Shown here piece after piece: positions 1-10,311 of a stretch of 64,000 nucleotides of DNA. This DNA comes from Calamus simplicifolius (taxonomy: Eukaryota > Streptophyta > Magnoliopsida > Arecales > Arecaceae): NCBI GenBank assembly GCA_900491605.1, contig UESW01000052.1:1-64000 (forward strand), written 5' to 3'. The notes under the pieces are model-generated. The model made no database searches. It was given only the letters and a program-made list of their open reading frames with translations, and was not told where the DNA came from. The first letter of the stretch is position 1, and each line of letters opens with the position of its first letter. The position numbers and the translations under genes were made by a program.

Positions 1-599
1 CAACGGTCCGCATATGAAATATATATGCGAATGTGACGTGCTGTCCGAATTAGACCGGATGTAATTCGAATATTCGATGGAGGCCAATTTTAGCAATAAT
101 TATCTTGGCTTGTCGCCTGGATAAAAAAATGACGCTCTCTGGAATGTAACGGGCTAAGTTTTTTAACACACAAACGTTTTTCCGTCACCAAGTTTGACTG
201 GATTCAATGAAATTTGGTGCATCCCAAACATTTGCCTATTTGAATTAACTTTTAAAGTCTAATCAATAGCTACCGGTCTCTAATAACTAATTTATATATT
301 TAATAGCAAGTTAATAAATTTATTTTTTAGGTATTAACCTTTCAAAAATTAACGATTAGGATTAACTAATTGAAGAAATTGTTGTGAATCAACCGCTACT
401 CTATTTTTATAATTCCTATTTTTAATTTTTTAAACCTTTTATATTTGCCTATGTTCTCTGTTTTCATATCAAATTTTTCCCATAAATCCTATGCTTTACA
501 GAATAAGATTAGTTTTAGGTTAATAAAAATAACTGCTCAACATAAAAATTTTCGATATGTATAAATAAATTATATTTTTATTAAATAGAAAAGTGCTTC

Positions 600-1100
600 A
601 AATATTATATAATCGGTACATTTTATTAAAATTAAAAAATTTTATAAAATCACTATTATACCAGCTATATGATAACAAAGTATTGGATAATATTTAAAAT
701 AATTTATGAATAAATTAAATAACAAAAATATGTATATTAAGATGGATATATGATAAAACTTTAAAAATAGAATTAGAAATAAATATATAGAGAAATGATA
801 GAAATAGTCCTAATTAAGATAAAATGAAAAAAAAAATCGATTATGATAGTTTGAATATATACGACGAAAACTTTTAAATGTTTTAGTTAGAAATAATAAT
901 CTTTTATCAATTTTTGATAAGAATGGAGGTAGACCTAAACTAAGATGAAAAGAATAATTGAAAAAAAAAATTTATTTATAATTTGAATGTCGATTTAGTC
1001 GTGAACAGTGCATAGTGGAGGAAGCTTGTTCATGTAGCCGATCCCATGAGGATGGAAAAACGTTTAGATGAGTGAGTTGAGTTAAGCAGCATAGAATATT
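600..1100 (+). mobile_element. RTE-type LINE 3' end relic
   Basis: This AT-rich relic matches the 3' third of the LINE at 56600-58093, including the stretches that encode the post-RT region and the closing segment with a GTTGAGTTAAG-like tail. The reading frame is destroyed by many indels and A runs. It is a 5'-truncated, old insertion, as expected for target-primed retrotransposition. The same relic lies at 31130-31625 in the second duplication copy, so it predates the duplication. Confidence 0.75.
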
Positions 1101-1484
1101 TAGCTATCAAATAATATTTTAAATTTTTATTTATATAACTTATTTTAATAATAATATTATATATTATATTTAAATAAATATATTTTATTATTATTTAAAT
1201 ATTTAATAGCAATAGTAATAATAATTTAATTAAAAATTTATTAAAAATAATTATTAGCTGACAACAGTCAAATTGATCAATGAGCTGAATGCTTTTTCTA
1301 TCTTCCGTTTTATTTATAAAAAAAAAAGGGTTAGAAAATGAAACAGCAAATCCCAAGTTTGACTTTTCTAAGGAAACAAAATGATAGCTATTATAATATT
1401 AAAAGGCTCTTTACAAATTAACGATTCAAAAAGGTCATTATTAAGATTTTTAATTAATAAATAGTATATTCTAATTTAATATGT

Positions 1485-1885
1485 TTGGTCATGTTGCCGC
1501 AGAAATTCGTTCTTCGACTTGGGTACAGCCCATCTCTGGATCCGAACGCCTATCTTTCGTCTGGGTGGACCTCCAATATAATCCTCACGCAAAGAATGTT
1601 GGGGGTGGCCCTCTGCGAAGACCCTTCGATACCCAAGTTAGTGGAGATTCACAGTAAGCAGATATAAAGAGAAGGCTCTTGCAGAAGAGTTTCTCAAGAA
1701 TGGCTCATGAGTTGTGCTTGAACTTCAATGAAGTTTACAGTGAAAGAGTAAGCGTACCTAAAGAATTCTTAGATAGGGTATTTATAAGTTGGGCGTGATG
1801 ATAGGCATTACCTGACTTCTGGACGTGTCACAGGAAATCGGAAATCGTCATGATTCGAATATGATTCGAATCAAATTTGTTATGA
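1485..1885 (+). mobile_element. LTR-like promoter relic
   Basis: GC-richer than its surroundings, this block has the layout of a plant retrotransposon LTR. It contains a conserved stretch near 1620-1650 (CCCTTCGATACCCAAGTTAG), a purine-rich stretch and a TATA-like TATTTATAAG near 1780. The same motif order recurs at 8500-8745 and, more loosely, near 63790. The second duplication copy (32018-32362) has lost about 100 bases, including the TATA-like site. No internal region or partner LTR is visible, so it is best read as a solo or truncated LTR. Confidence 0.5.
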
Positions 1886-1964
1886 GACAGGTAACACTCG
1901 AATAATTTAAAAATAGTTATATTTTTTAAAATTATTTCTATTAATTAAATAAAAAAATATTTAA

Positions 1965-2110
1965 TTATTTCTTTACTCCAATTAGAAAGAGTAATTTTTT
2001 TTAATAATCGATTTAGTCATGAATAGAGCAAAGTAAAAAGAGATTCATGCAACCAATTCCATAGTTGAAAAAGAAAAAAAGCTTATGAGTTGAATTGAAT
2101 TATTGCAGTT
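1965..2110 (+). mobile_element. Short RTE LINE 3' end fragment
   Basis: The piece starts with CTCCAATTAGAAAGAGTAAT and runs through the same closing segment as the LINE at 57870-58093, ending in TTGAATTGAATT. It is a second, very short LINE tail beside the one at 600-1100. A matching copy lies at 32430-32580. Confidence 0.6.
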
Positions 2111-2841
2111 GAATTCAATCGGATTAGTTGATTGGGTCAAAATATTAATTAACTTAAATTAGATTTATAAATAAATTTTATGAAAATAATCATTTATATA
2201 TATAATAAGTGAAAGAATGAAAAAATAAAGATTCAATCGTTAAGATATAAAAAAAAATTATTCAAATAAAAATTTATTCAACAAATTGATAAAAATAATT
2301 AAATAAAAAAATAAATTTTATATAATGAATATTTATATATTGAACTGAATTAGAATTAGGATAGATTGGGTAAAAAAATACATATAAAAAATTTAAATTC
2401 GGTTCCAGTACATATTTAAATCCGAGCTGATCTGATCTTATTTGCTCCGTTTGCGGAATTTCGCTGCGCTGCTACGCTCCTTTCCGCCACCAATCACCGA
2501 CTGCGCACGTCAATCAAACTTAAGCTGACATGACCTCTTTTCTACCGGCCATCTATCTACAACCGGAAAGTTACGGAACGTTGTTTACAAGGTTACGGTA
2601 ATACTTAAGATATATTTGTTAGAAAAAATATTATTTATAAATAAATATATGGAATAAAATTATTTTTGATTATTTTATTAATCATATTAAATATAAAAGA
2701 TAAATTTATATGATAACTTTTTTTTTTACTTTATTTAGAGGATAACCAGCTATTCCTGTATTTTCTAGGAAATAAATTAAGGAGATAACCCATGATTAAC
2801 CATCGATTATCCATTTGGTTAACTTTATTCCTAGCTATCCC
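2111..2841. other. AT-rich intergenic DNA
   Basis: No gene is visible. A GC-richer island at 2435-2600 breaks otherwise AT-rich DNA. The last 100 bases contain GGATAACC/GGTTAACT-like words reminiscent of Tourist elements, but no second terminus could be paired. The partner stretch is 32581-33325. Confidence 0.5.
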
Positions 2842-2844
2842 TTA

Positions 2845-3106
2845 GGCTGTGTTTGATATGGTGGATAAGGGGGGATATCCACTCTTATCCCCAAATGCTA
2901 TAGCTATAAGGGATAGTACTGAAAAAGTTTAACCAGAGGGGATTAACCCCTGAACTTATTCCTTAGGGAACCCAGAAATAACTAAAGTTATCCCTTGATG
3001 GTAGAGTGGTAATTTTAAAAATGTGCTTATCCCCTTAGCTATCCTCTGGATAAATGCTATCCTATATATTTATCCAGGGATAGCCAAAAAGCTATCAAAC
3101 ATAGCC
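2845..3106. mobile_element. Tourist-like (PIF/Harbinger) MITE
   Basis: The element has terminal inverted repeats GGCTGTGTTTGATA and TATCAAACATAGCC (one mismatch) and is flanked on both sides by TTA (2842-2844 and 3107-3109), the target duplication typical of PIF/Harbinger elements. It is 262 bases long with no coding capacity. An orthologous copy of identical length lies at 33329-33590, so it inserted before the segmental duplication. Confidence 0.88.
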
Positions 3107-3116
3107 TTATAGTTTG

Positions 3117-3770
3117 CACTACAAGAGAAGAACAAAATAGCGACGAAACTTAGCGACGGATCTACATTCGTAGCAAATAGCTTCAGAATAGCGACGGATC
3201 AGCGAGTAAAAATAATAAAAAAATTATTATTTTAGCGACGGACGTTTCCGTCACTAAAAAAATTTTAGCATCAAATTAGCGAGAGAAAATTTTCATCGCC
3301 AATAATAGCGACGGATTGTAGCGACGGATCTCCATTCGTAGCAAATTGCTTCGGATCAGCAACGGATCAGTGAGTAAAATAATAAAAAATATTATTTTAG
3401 CGATGAACATTTTCGTCGCTAACAAAATATTTTAGCATCAAATTAGCGATGGAATATCCGTCGCTAAACTTCGCGACGGATTTTTTCCATCGCTATTTGT
3501 TAGATCAATTTTTATCTCTTCTAGCGACGAAATTTCTGTTGCTATTTTAGCGACGGAAATATTCCGTCACTATAATTTTTTAAACTCTTATTTCAAAATA
3601 GTAGCGACGGAAAAATTCCGTTGCTATATTTTTTAAAAACTAGAACGGTAGCTTTGGAAATTTACCGTTGCTATGTTTATATTTTTTTTAAATGCATTTT
3701 GAACAGTAACGACGAAAAACGTTTTCCGTCGCTACGATTTTTTTAAACTACGTTTTAAATAGTATATCTA
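3117..3770. repeat. CACTA left subterminal repeat array
   Basis: More than a dozen direct and inverted copies of TAGCGACGGA and close variants lie here, many in pairs that face each other. This density and position match the subterminal transposase-binding repeats of CACTA elements. Confidence 0.85.
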
Positions 3771-4439
3771 TGAAATCGTAGTTAAAGCCTATGCAAATTG
3801 CTATATCTGGTATTACAATGAACACATAATGGAAACTGATGCCAAAGTCATGGATGATGTCCAATGAATATTAAGTCTGACAATTGTCACTGTCTTGGAT
3901 CCGTCGCATAAAACAATGGAAGAAGACAGAATAGTGGAATTTATGTGCTGTGAATGAAGTGAATTTTTATTTTTATGTCTCGATGTTTTATGATATCCTG
4001 TGCTTTTGAGACTCAAAAGGAAATTACGATAGGAGTGCCAGAAGACTTGCATTATTAGATGGATTGAAATATTGGCTGATAAAGATCAGACCAAGTGTCA
4101 TAAAGGTGTACATGATGGAGGTAAAGAAAGAGCTAACCATAAAGCTCCATAAAGTTAGAAATAAAGATTAAGTTATCCCATGCCAGTGTGGCCTTGGCTA
4201 GGCACTAGCAATGCATTGAACACAATGGACATCATGCAAGTTCTGCATAAGCGTTCCAGTCCTTGACCCAACCTGCCAGTCCTATACAAAATGAGAGAAA
4301 GTTAGCATGTTTGGATCTGCATGATTCAGGTTTGCATACAAAAGCTAATGAGATACATGGCTTCTAATGAAGTTTACTAGAATATACAGGGATTAATGAC
4401 ATTAGTCAATTTGGGCTGATGGCTAGACCCAAGTCAATT

Positions 4440-4630
4440 TTGGAAACTGTGACTTGGTCACAATAGTGGTTCAGTCGTCGTGGTTTCATCTAGCTCACCA
4501 GGTTCAAGTCACCACTTAACATAACTCTGAATAACGTTCTTTTTCTATACTCTCTTTGAGAGAAGTTGCGTTAAGGATCCTGCCTTGTTGGATCTGGGCA
4601 TGCCCTTCTCATGATCCATTGTTTGTGATG
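4440..4630 (+). mobile_element. Possible tRNA-derived SINE inside CACTA
   Basis: A box A-like TGGTTCAGTCGTCGTGG near 4460 is followed about 40 bases later by a box B-like GGTTCAAGTCACC. This spacing is that of a tRNA-type pol III promoter. The downstream body (CTCTCTTTGAGAGAAGTTGC and on) resembles the tRNA-unrelated part of plant SINEs. No poly(T) tail or target duplication was found, so the call is tentative. Confidence 0.4.
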
Positions 4631-6148
4631 AAAAATTAAAGAAGAAATACTAGAGAAAGTAAAAAATAGATAATTGGAGGTAGTTTGCTAGTATTGAAAG
4701 CCAATAATGGTTCACGATATAATAAAAATGCTGCCTTGTGCCTCCAAAGGATAGCCTTTTGTTATCATGCATGTTATTTCTCTTGTAGTGGTTGTCTGGT
4801 CGATACAGGCAGCTTCTTTATCCAAAGGATAGCCTTTTGTTATAGAAATAGATAGTGGCTCACAAGTTAGCTATAAATGTATTCAACCAATAAAATCATT
4901 GTTTGAATTGATCAGTCTGGCTATGTTGCCTTTGTGGTATCCTACTTATTTAAATTACATTGAGCATGCTCAGGAGCTATCACTGCTCCCTGGTTTTAGA
5001 TCAATGCCTCTCCAAGAAGGGAAGGAAAAGGATGTTTTTCAAAATTTTAAGGTTGAATTGTTATTTCACTTGAATGATAATAAGAGTATAAATAACCAGG
5101 GTTAAAATTGAATGCTGTAATTTTGTGCTTTTCTTTCAAATAATCATCAAGATATGTTAAGTGATTGATGTTTTCTTGTTGTGTATTTAACATTTAGTAA
5201 GTCCTCAACTTCTGTTTTACTTTGTTGCTCGTCTTGCAGTTGTGCATACTTCTGTTAAGCTGTCATTAGTAGCTCCAACATAAATTGTCATCTTGGAATT
5301 AATACCTTACAATGATAAACTGATTGCTTGGTTGAAGTAGATTCTTATTGGTTGTTTGCAGCCAGTTCCAGATTAGTTGTGAGCTAGATTTTGATTGAGA
5401 TAGGGACTTCTGCTTTGTTCAAGTGCAATTGTTTAGTGTGAAATGTATTTATTTACTGATTCATTTTTGTCTTGTCTCTAATTATCTTGGTTGATATAAA
5501 GATAATCTGGAGTCCAAAATGAGAATTTTATTCGCTTTCTTTTTCAACCCAGGGTCCTGGACAGGTACATGAAGCTTATGGTTACCCAGGTCCACAAACT
5601 GCTACTGGGTAGAGTAGCTTCCAAATTTATTCTTTATCAAGTAATATTTATAGTTGTTGGAAGGCCACTGACTTGGTGTATCCCTTCCAGTTATCCAACT
5701 ATGAACAGTTCTGTGGAGGTTAAGATTCCTAATAGTGCAATAAGTGTGGAATGGGATTTTTGAACACAATTGGATGAGACCTGGCACGCCAGTTGGAAAA
5801 CTTAAACCTATTGCTTCTTCAAGCTGTTACCATGCATTGAAGTGTTACATGTTAAATACTGTTTGAACACAATTGCTTAGTATATTATGTTTGTCTCTGT
5901 GCATGAACTCCATTTTGAACTATTGAGCAGCTTATGCTGTGCACCTAGTACTGTTGCTGGATATGTGCCCTACTTAGCATTTTGAGACCACATAATCACC
6001 ATATTTTAATGTGGACCCATGCGGATGAAGCAATTTTAAGTTGATAATTATGTTTGATGTGGTTATGTAGTGGGCCTTGCACGGGTATTAATTATGTAGT
6101 GGGCCTTGCACCTAGTCTTATATATTGTTTTTATTTATTTTGTTTCAG
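4631..6148. other. CACTA interior, possible captured exon
   Basis: There is no long reading frame. At 5555-5620 a consensus-like acceptor (TTTTTCAACCCAG) precedes a short frame reading GPGQVHEAYGYPGPQTATG, which has the look of a Gly/Pro/Tyr-rich host exon. Another acceptor-like TTGTTTGCAG lies near 5360. These could be remnants of a host gene captured by the transposon, but the parent gene is not recognised. The rest is intron-like T-rich sequence. Confidence 0.3.
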
Positions 6149-7207
6149 AAAGAATTTACTTGGGATCCAGAGCTTGAGAGTATAATCAAGCGCAGATGGT
6201 TACAACAGGCTGCTACACGTTATAGTGACACTTTGAGCAAGTGGAGAGCATCTGGCAGTAAACCATCACGAGTTCCAGAACATGTTTGGGATAGTTGGCA
6301 GAAAGAATGGTCCACTTTGAGTTCAAGCAGCGATCTACTATTGCCTCAAAGAACAGACTTAGTGAGACGGGCGACTCAGGTTCAGGTCCCTCACGACATA
6401 CAGGGGGTTCTATATCCATGGTGGAGCGTAGCGTACGGATGGTATATTGATCATGATAAATTCATTTGAATTTGTTATTTATTAATATATAAGGTTATAA
6501 AATGTATGTTAATGTCTTTGTTTTATTTACATGTGTATTATATGCTTGTAATATGTAGTTAATATATTTTCTTTATTTTTTTTTCTATGATCAGGCAAAA
6601 GAGTTAGGACGTGAACCAATCCTATAGAACTTTTTGAGGCTACACACACTAGAAAAACTGCATCAGGAATTGAGTATGTGGATCAGCGGTCTAAGGCTGT
6701 CGCAGTAAGTATTTACCAAACTTAATAAATTTTCATATTTAAAAATTTATTTTTTGCTTTTTCGATTAATCTCATGTAATTTTTATTTTTCATACTTAAA
6801 TTTGTATTGTAGGATCGAGTGCAGGCCCTTAGAGAGACTGCATCTCAGCCAGTGGAGGGATCCAATGAGCCATGTGAGCCAGATTTGAGGCAGATATTTT
6901 TAGAAGCAGCTGGTGGCCAAAAAAAACAGCGTGTATACGGGATAGGCACCAAGGCATCACATTTCTACGCTGGACCTCCTCCTTTCATTCCACTAGCACA
7001 TCACGGGATATTACTATAGAGCAGTTGCGTGCTACTATTAAACAAGAAATGCAGGAGGATGTTCAGATTATGCTGGAGACATAAAGACAGCAGATGCGAG
7101 AAGAATTTCGACTCGAGATGCGACAGATGATAGCAGAGCTTACTCGTTCTGACCATATTTCAGCTCCAGCTCTACCGAGAGATTCACCTCATTCTGATAG
7201 CATGTAG
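6149..7207 (+). pseudogene. Broken plant En/Spm-type transposase gene (Transposase_24-like)
   Basis: Three exon-like blocks are visible. The first (6149-about 6465) follows a TTTGTTTCAG acceptor and encodes KEFTWDPELESIIKRRW and, after a frame change near 6305, SKNRLSETGDSGSG and HTGGSIS. The second (about 6594-6705) encodes a GREP...HTRKTASG-like stretch with one frame change and ends at a GTAAGT donor. The third (about 6813-7207) follows a TATTGTAG acceptor and encodes DRVQALRETASQ, then a charged helical tail with one in-frame stop. This order is that of the plant Ptta/En/Spm family (PF03004). The DDE catalytic protein of CACTA elements is a different gene and is absent. Frameshifts and the stop make this a pseudogene. 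Confidence 0.72.
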
Positions 7208-7394
7208 AACCATATTTTGATTACTGAATTTTATTGGATATTAATTATGTTTTGAAGTTTATTGTTAAAAAATTGTTTGTAATATATTTTAATATATATT
7301 TCATGACTTCTTTTTGGTATTATATTTGTATTTCAATAAATTAAATTTTAAATTTACAAAAATAAAATAAAAAAAATAATAAATTATTAAAAAA

Positions 7395-7837
7395 TATTAA
7401 TGATAATTAGTGATGGATAACAAATCCGTCGCTAATCCATCGCTAATTAGCTACGGATGACAATCCGTCGCTACTTAGTAACGGAATTATATCCCTCGCT
7501 AATTAACAAATGGATGACAAATCCGTCGCTATTTCGTCGCTAATTAGCGATGGATTTTTATCCCTCACTAATTAGAAACGGATGATAAATCCGTCGCTAA
7601 TCAGTTGCTAATTAGCAACGGAATTATATCCCTCGCTAATTAGTAATGAAATTATTCCGTCGCTAATTCGATCGCTAATTTTAGCGACGGATTTCAATTT
7701 CGTCGCTAACTGTTTGCGAGGAGCATTTCTGAGACGAATTTTATCTGTCGCAATTCCGTCGCTATATAAGATTAGCGACGGAATTCATACTTTTAGCTAC
7801 GGAAAAATCCGTCGCTAAATTTATTTTTCTTATAGTG
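7395..7837. repeat. CACTA right subterminal repeat array
   Basis: Dense copies of CCGTCGCTAATTAGC and AGCGACGGA variants mirror the left end (3117-3770). The last bases form the terminal inverted repeat. Confidence 0.85.
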
Positions 7838-7840
7838 ATG

Positions 7841-8339
7841 GCTTTTGAGAATAAAAGGAGATATCCATCCCCCCTGGATATCCCCTCTTATTCCCTATTT
7901 TCAAACACTACCTAAGAGACCACTGACTATAATCAAATATGGTGATGACAACATTGACGGCACAAACTCTTAGACCACAGAGGGGAGAGAGAGAGCGCCA
8001 TATGAACTAGCTAAGTAGGGGTTTAATGTGACATAGGTGTTAGGTTGGGCTTAAGCTACTCGAAACTCATATCCACCTTGAAGTTATTGGGGCTAAGAAG
8101 CCGGAACAACAGAGGTTGTCGCAATGTCACAATCTACCTCATACTTTGAGCAATTAAATTGTTCAAATTCTTTACCATACGAGGTTATAGAGCATGGCGT
8201 AGATCGCCTGCTAAGGAAAGCTTCCAAGCCTAATGAGCTGGAGTTGGAGTCGGTGTGGCCCTTCTAGATGGACCTGCAAATCTTCAAACCATTGGTTTTT
8301 CTTGGACTTTTTCCCACCAACATATGTGATAGAAACTGC
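7841..8339. other. Intergenic; possible old MITE end
   Basis: The first 80 bases contain GGAGATATCC, GGATATCCCC and CAAACACTACC, words typical of Tourist-like ends, but the partner terminus was not found. The rest shows no gene. The partner stretch is 33602-34100. Confidence 0.35.
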
Positions 8340-9450
8340 CTTTAGCTCTGGCAATCTATGATTGCTTCATTCTCCTTAAAAATTGTTGTCGCTGGAATCC
8401 GCTCTCCGACTCGGGCGTCTGGTCTCCTAATCGAGCTCCCTCCTGGGCGGACCTGCAAGGAAGCCTACACGCGGAGGCGCTGGGGGTGGCCCTCCGCGGA
8501 AGACCCTTCGATGCTCAAGTCAGTAAGGGACCGACGGGCAACAAGATGAGAGGAGAAGGCTCTCGCCGGAGAGTTCCTCCAGAGAGCTCTGGGCAGATTA
8601 GCAATGGCAGAATAGAGGGCTAAGAGCGGTAGAGTGAGCAAGTGCGCTGAGAGAAAAGAAGGGGAATAGCATCCGAGAATGCGCATGTACCTCAGGGGGT
8701 CTGGAACTACAATATTTATAGAGGATCACCTGATCATTAGGGAGGAGCGTCGTGGGCCCGAAGGTCGTTGGGATTCGAATCCAGTTTGTTATGGGTCTGG
8801 TAGGATCAGTATCCGGTTAGTTAGTGGATCGACGGCTGGGAGAGCTTGTTGCTGCCTAGGGATCTGACGGGGGCATAGGTCCCAAGGTGTTAGGCTCCCT
8901 TAGGCCACTTTCTGATATGATTTCCGCTTAGGATCTCGGGAGTTTGGGCTTTCCCGCGTCGAATTCTGCGGAGGGGGTAGTGTCGCTCGGACTGAGCTAA
9001 GCTAAAACAACAGCCTGACAATCAGGGCCAAGGAGGGAGATAGGTCGGTTAGAAGAACCGACAGACGAAGGTCGATAGCTCGGCTGGGGCCGAGAGACGG
9101 GATAGGTCGGCTGGAGGAGCCGACAGACGAAGACCGATAGCTCGGCTGGGGCCGAGAGACGGGATAGGTTGGCTGGAGGAGCCGATAGACGAAGGTCGAT
9201 AGCTCGGCTGGGGCCGAGAGACGAGGTAGGTCGGCTGGAGGAGCCGACAGACGAAGGTCGATAGCTTGGCTGGGGCCGAGAGACGGGATAGGTCGGCTGG
9301 AGGAGCCGACAGACGAAGACTGATAGCGGGATAGGTCGGCACCTCGAGGACCCCTGGTTCGGTGAGGGGCTGGAGCATCTCAATTCACCGACCTATCCTT
9401 GGCGGGCATCGCTCAATCAAACGGGAATCAGGGCTGACCTTAGCTGCGTG
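8340..9450 (+). mobile_element. LTR-like block with TATA box and hairpin minisatellite
   Basis: A GC-rich block with the layout of a plant LTR: the conserved stretch CCCTTCGATGCTCAAGTCAG near 8500, a purine-rich leader, TATA-like ATATTTATAGAGG near 8727 and a long R/U5-like region that ends in a 62-base minisatellite. It lies against, and seems to interrupt, the copia gag relic that starts at 9459. The copy at 34110-35220 is nearly identical. No internal coding region belongs to it, so it may be a solo LTR of an unrecognised family. Confidence 0.5.
9039..9340. repeat. 62-base minisatellite, five units, two hairpins per unit
   Basis: Successive GATAGG starts lie at 9039, 9101, 9163, 9225 and 9287, an exact 62-base period. 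Each unit contains two perfect inverted repeats: GTCGGCT-GGAGG-AGCCGAC (7-base stem) and CTCGGC-TGGG-GCCGAG (6-base stem). The open frames across it on the minus strand arise from the repeat and are not considered genes. Confidence 0.92.
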
Positions 9451-9458
9451 CACGATTA

Positions 9459-10311
9459 ATGACGCATGATGATTTTACCCCCAAACAAAAATCATGTTTG
9501 CTCTTAGTTGTTTTGCACCATGACGTGGTGAGGAGGAGTTTTGATATGACCACCATGATAAACAAAATATCTTCGACCACGTCTGCATTCACGACCGTGT
9601 CCATGACCATGCTTTTATTTACAAAATTGATATGTAGTCGTATTCACTTTAGGGAATGGTACAAAGCCAGTTGGACGGGCTTCATGGTTTTCATTAAAAG
9701 TTTATTATTTTATTTAGCCACAAGAAGGTAGAAAATTAGTTCAAAATATTTCTTAAAATCTGAATATTTCTTAAAACCCTTTTCACGATATTGCTGCTGC
9801 AGGAGCAAATTGTAAGCATGAAAAATACAAAAAGGTTTTTTTCCAACATATCCTCATAAGTGTTTTTTTCTTTACATAATTTTAATTGGGAAGTAATTCT
9901 GAACATAATTGAATTGTATTCACTTACTATCTTATAATCTTTTAGACGTAAATGCATCCCGTCATAACGAGTCTATCCAAAAATGACTGTTTTTTATGGT
10001 CATAACCCTTAAGAAGAATGGCTGTTTTTTTATGGTTATAACGCTCTTTTATGTTATTCCAAAGGACAATGGGATTTTATCGTTAAGTATTCAACTTTTT
10101 TTATCTATTCAACTTTCAATCTTTCTTTAAGGTGGTGTTAGAAAGATCATTGCTTTTGCTTTGTTTTGGTTGGATGCCTCGTTATCATCTTTAATTGTAT
10201 CACCAATGGCATTAACCTCTAGATGGATTTCAGCATATCAAGTATCTATGATAGATAATTTTTGTCTATGATATCTAGTGCCACAAAATCAAGTTTTACT
10301 AAATTTGTCAT
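9459..10311 (-). pseudogene. Ty1/copia gag relic
   Basis: Read on the minus strand from the ATG at 10311, the sequence encodes NLVKLDFVALDI, then after frame changes AIGDTIKDDNEAS and, at 9957-9736, LKDYKIVSEYNSIMFRITSQ and LCKEKNTYEDMLEK. This is the conserved core of copia Gag (UBN2-type capsid region). An Arg/Gly-rich tail lies at 9610-9540 in decayed form. Stops and frameshifts are frequent. The downstream pol is missing and is replaced by the LTR-like block to the left. Relatives lie at 35220-36075 and 25868-26540. Confidence 0.78.

Larger units (their letters stand above)
3117..7837. mobile_element. CACTA (En/Spm-like) transposon, copy 1 only
   Basis: The 4721-base element begins CACTACAAGAG and ends in the inverse of CACTATAAGAAA. 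Both subterminal regions are packed with the word TAGCGACGGA and its complement, which in this superfamily serve as transposase-binding sites. The second duplication copy has an empty site at 33597-33601 (TTATG), which proves insertion here rather than loss there. The right flank begins ATG while the left flank ends TG, so the three-base target duplication is imperfect by one base. Inside are a broken transposase-type gene (6149-7207) and a tRNA-like SINE candidate. No catalytic DDE transposase is seen, so the element was probably mobilised in trans. Confidence 0.93.

Noticed and set aside
2111..7920. A larger Tourist-like element enclosing the MITE and the CACTA insertion
   Set aside because: The right side (CAAACACTACC near 7905) looks like a terminus, but no matching left terminus was found.
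8997..9383. Ser/Pro/Arg-rich minus-strand frames of about 110-128 codons
   Set aside because: They arise from the 62-base minisatellite (period not divisible by three, all frames open) and have no start context or homologue.
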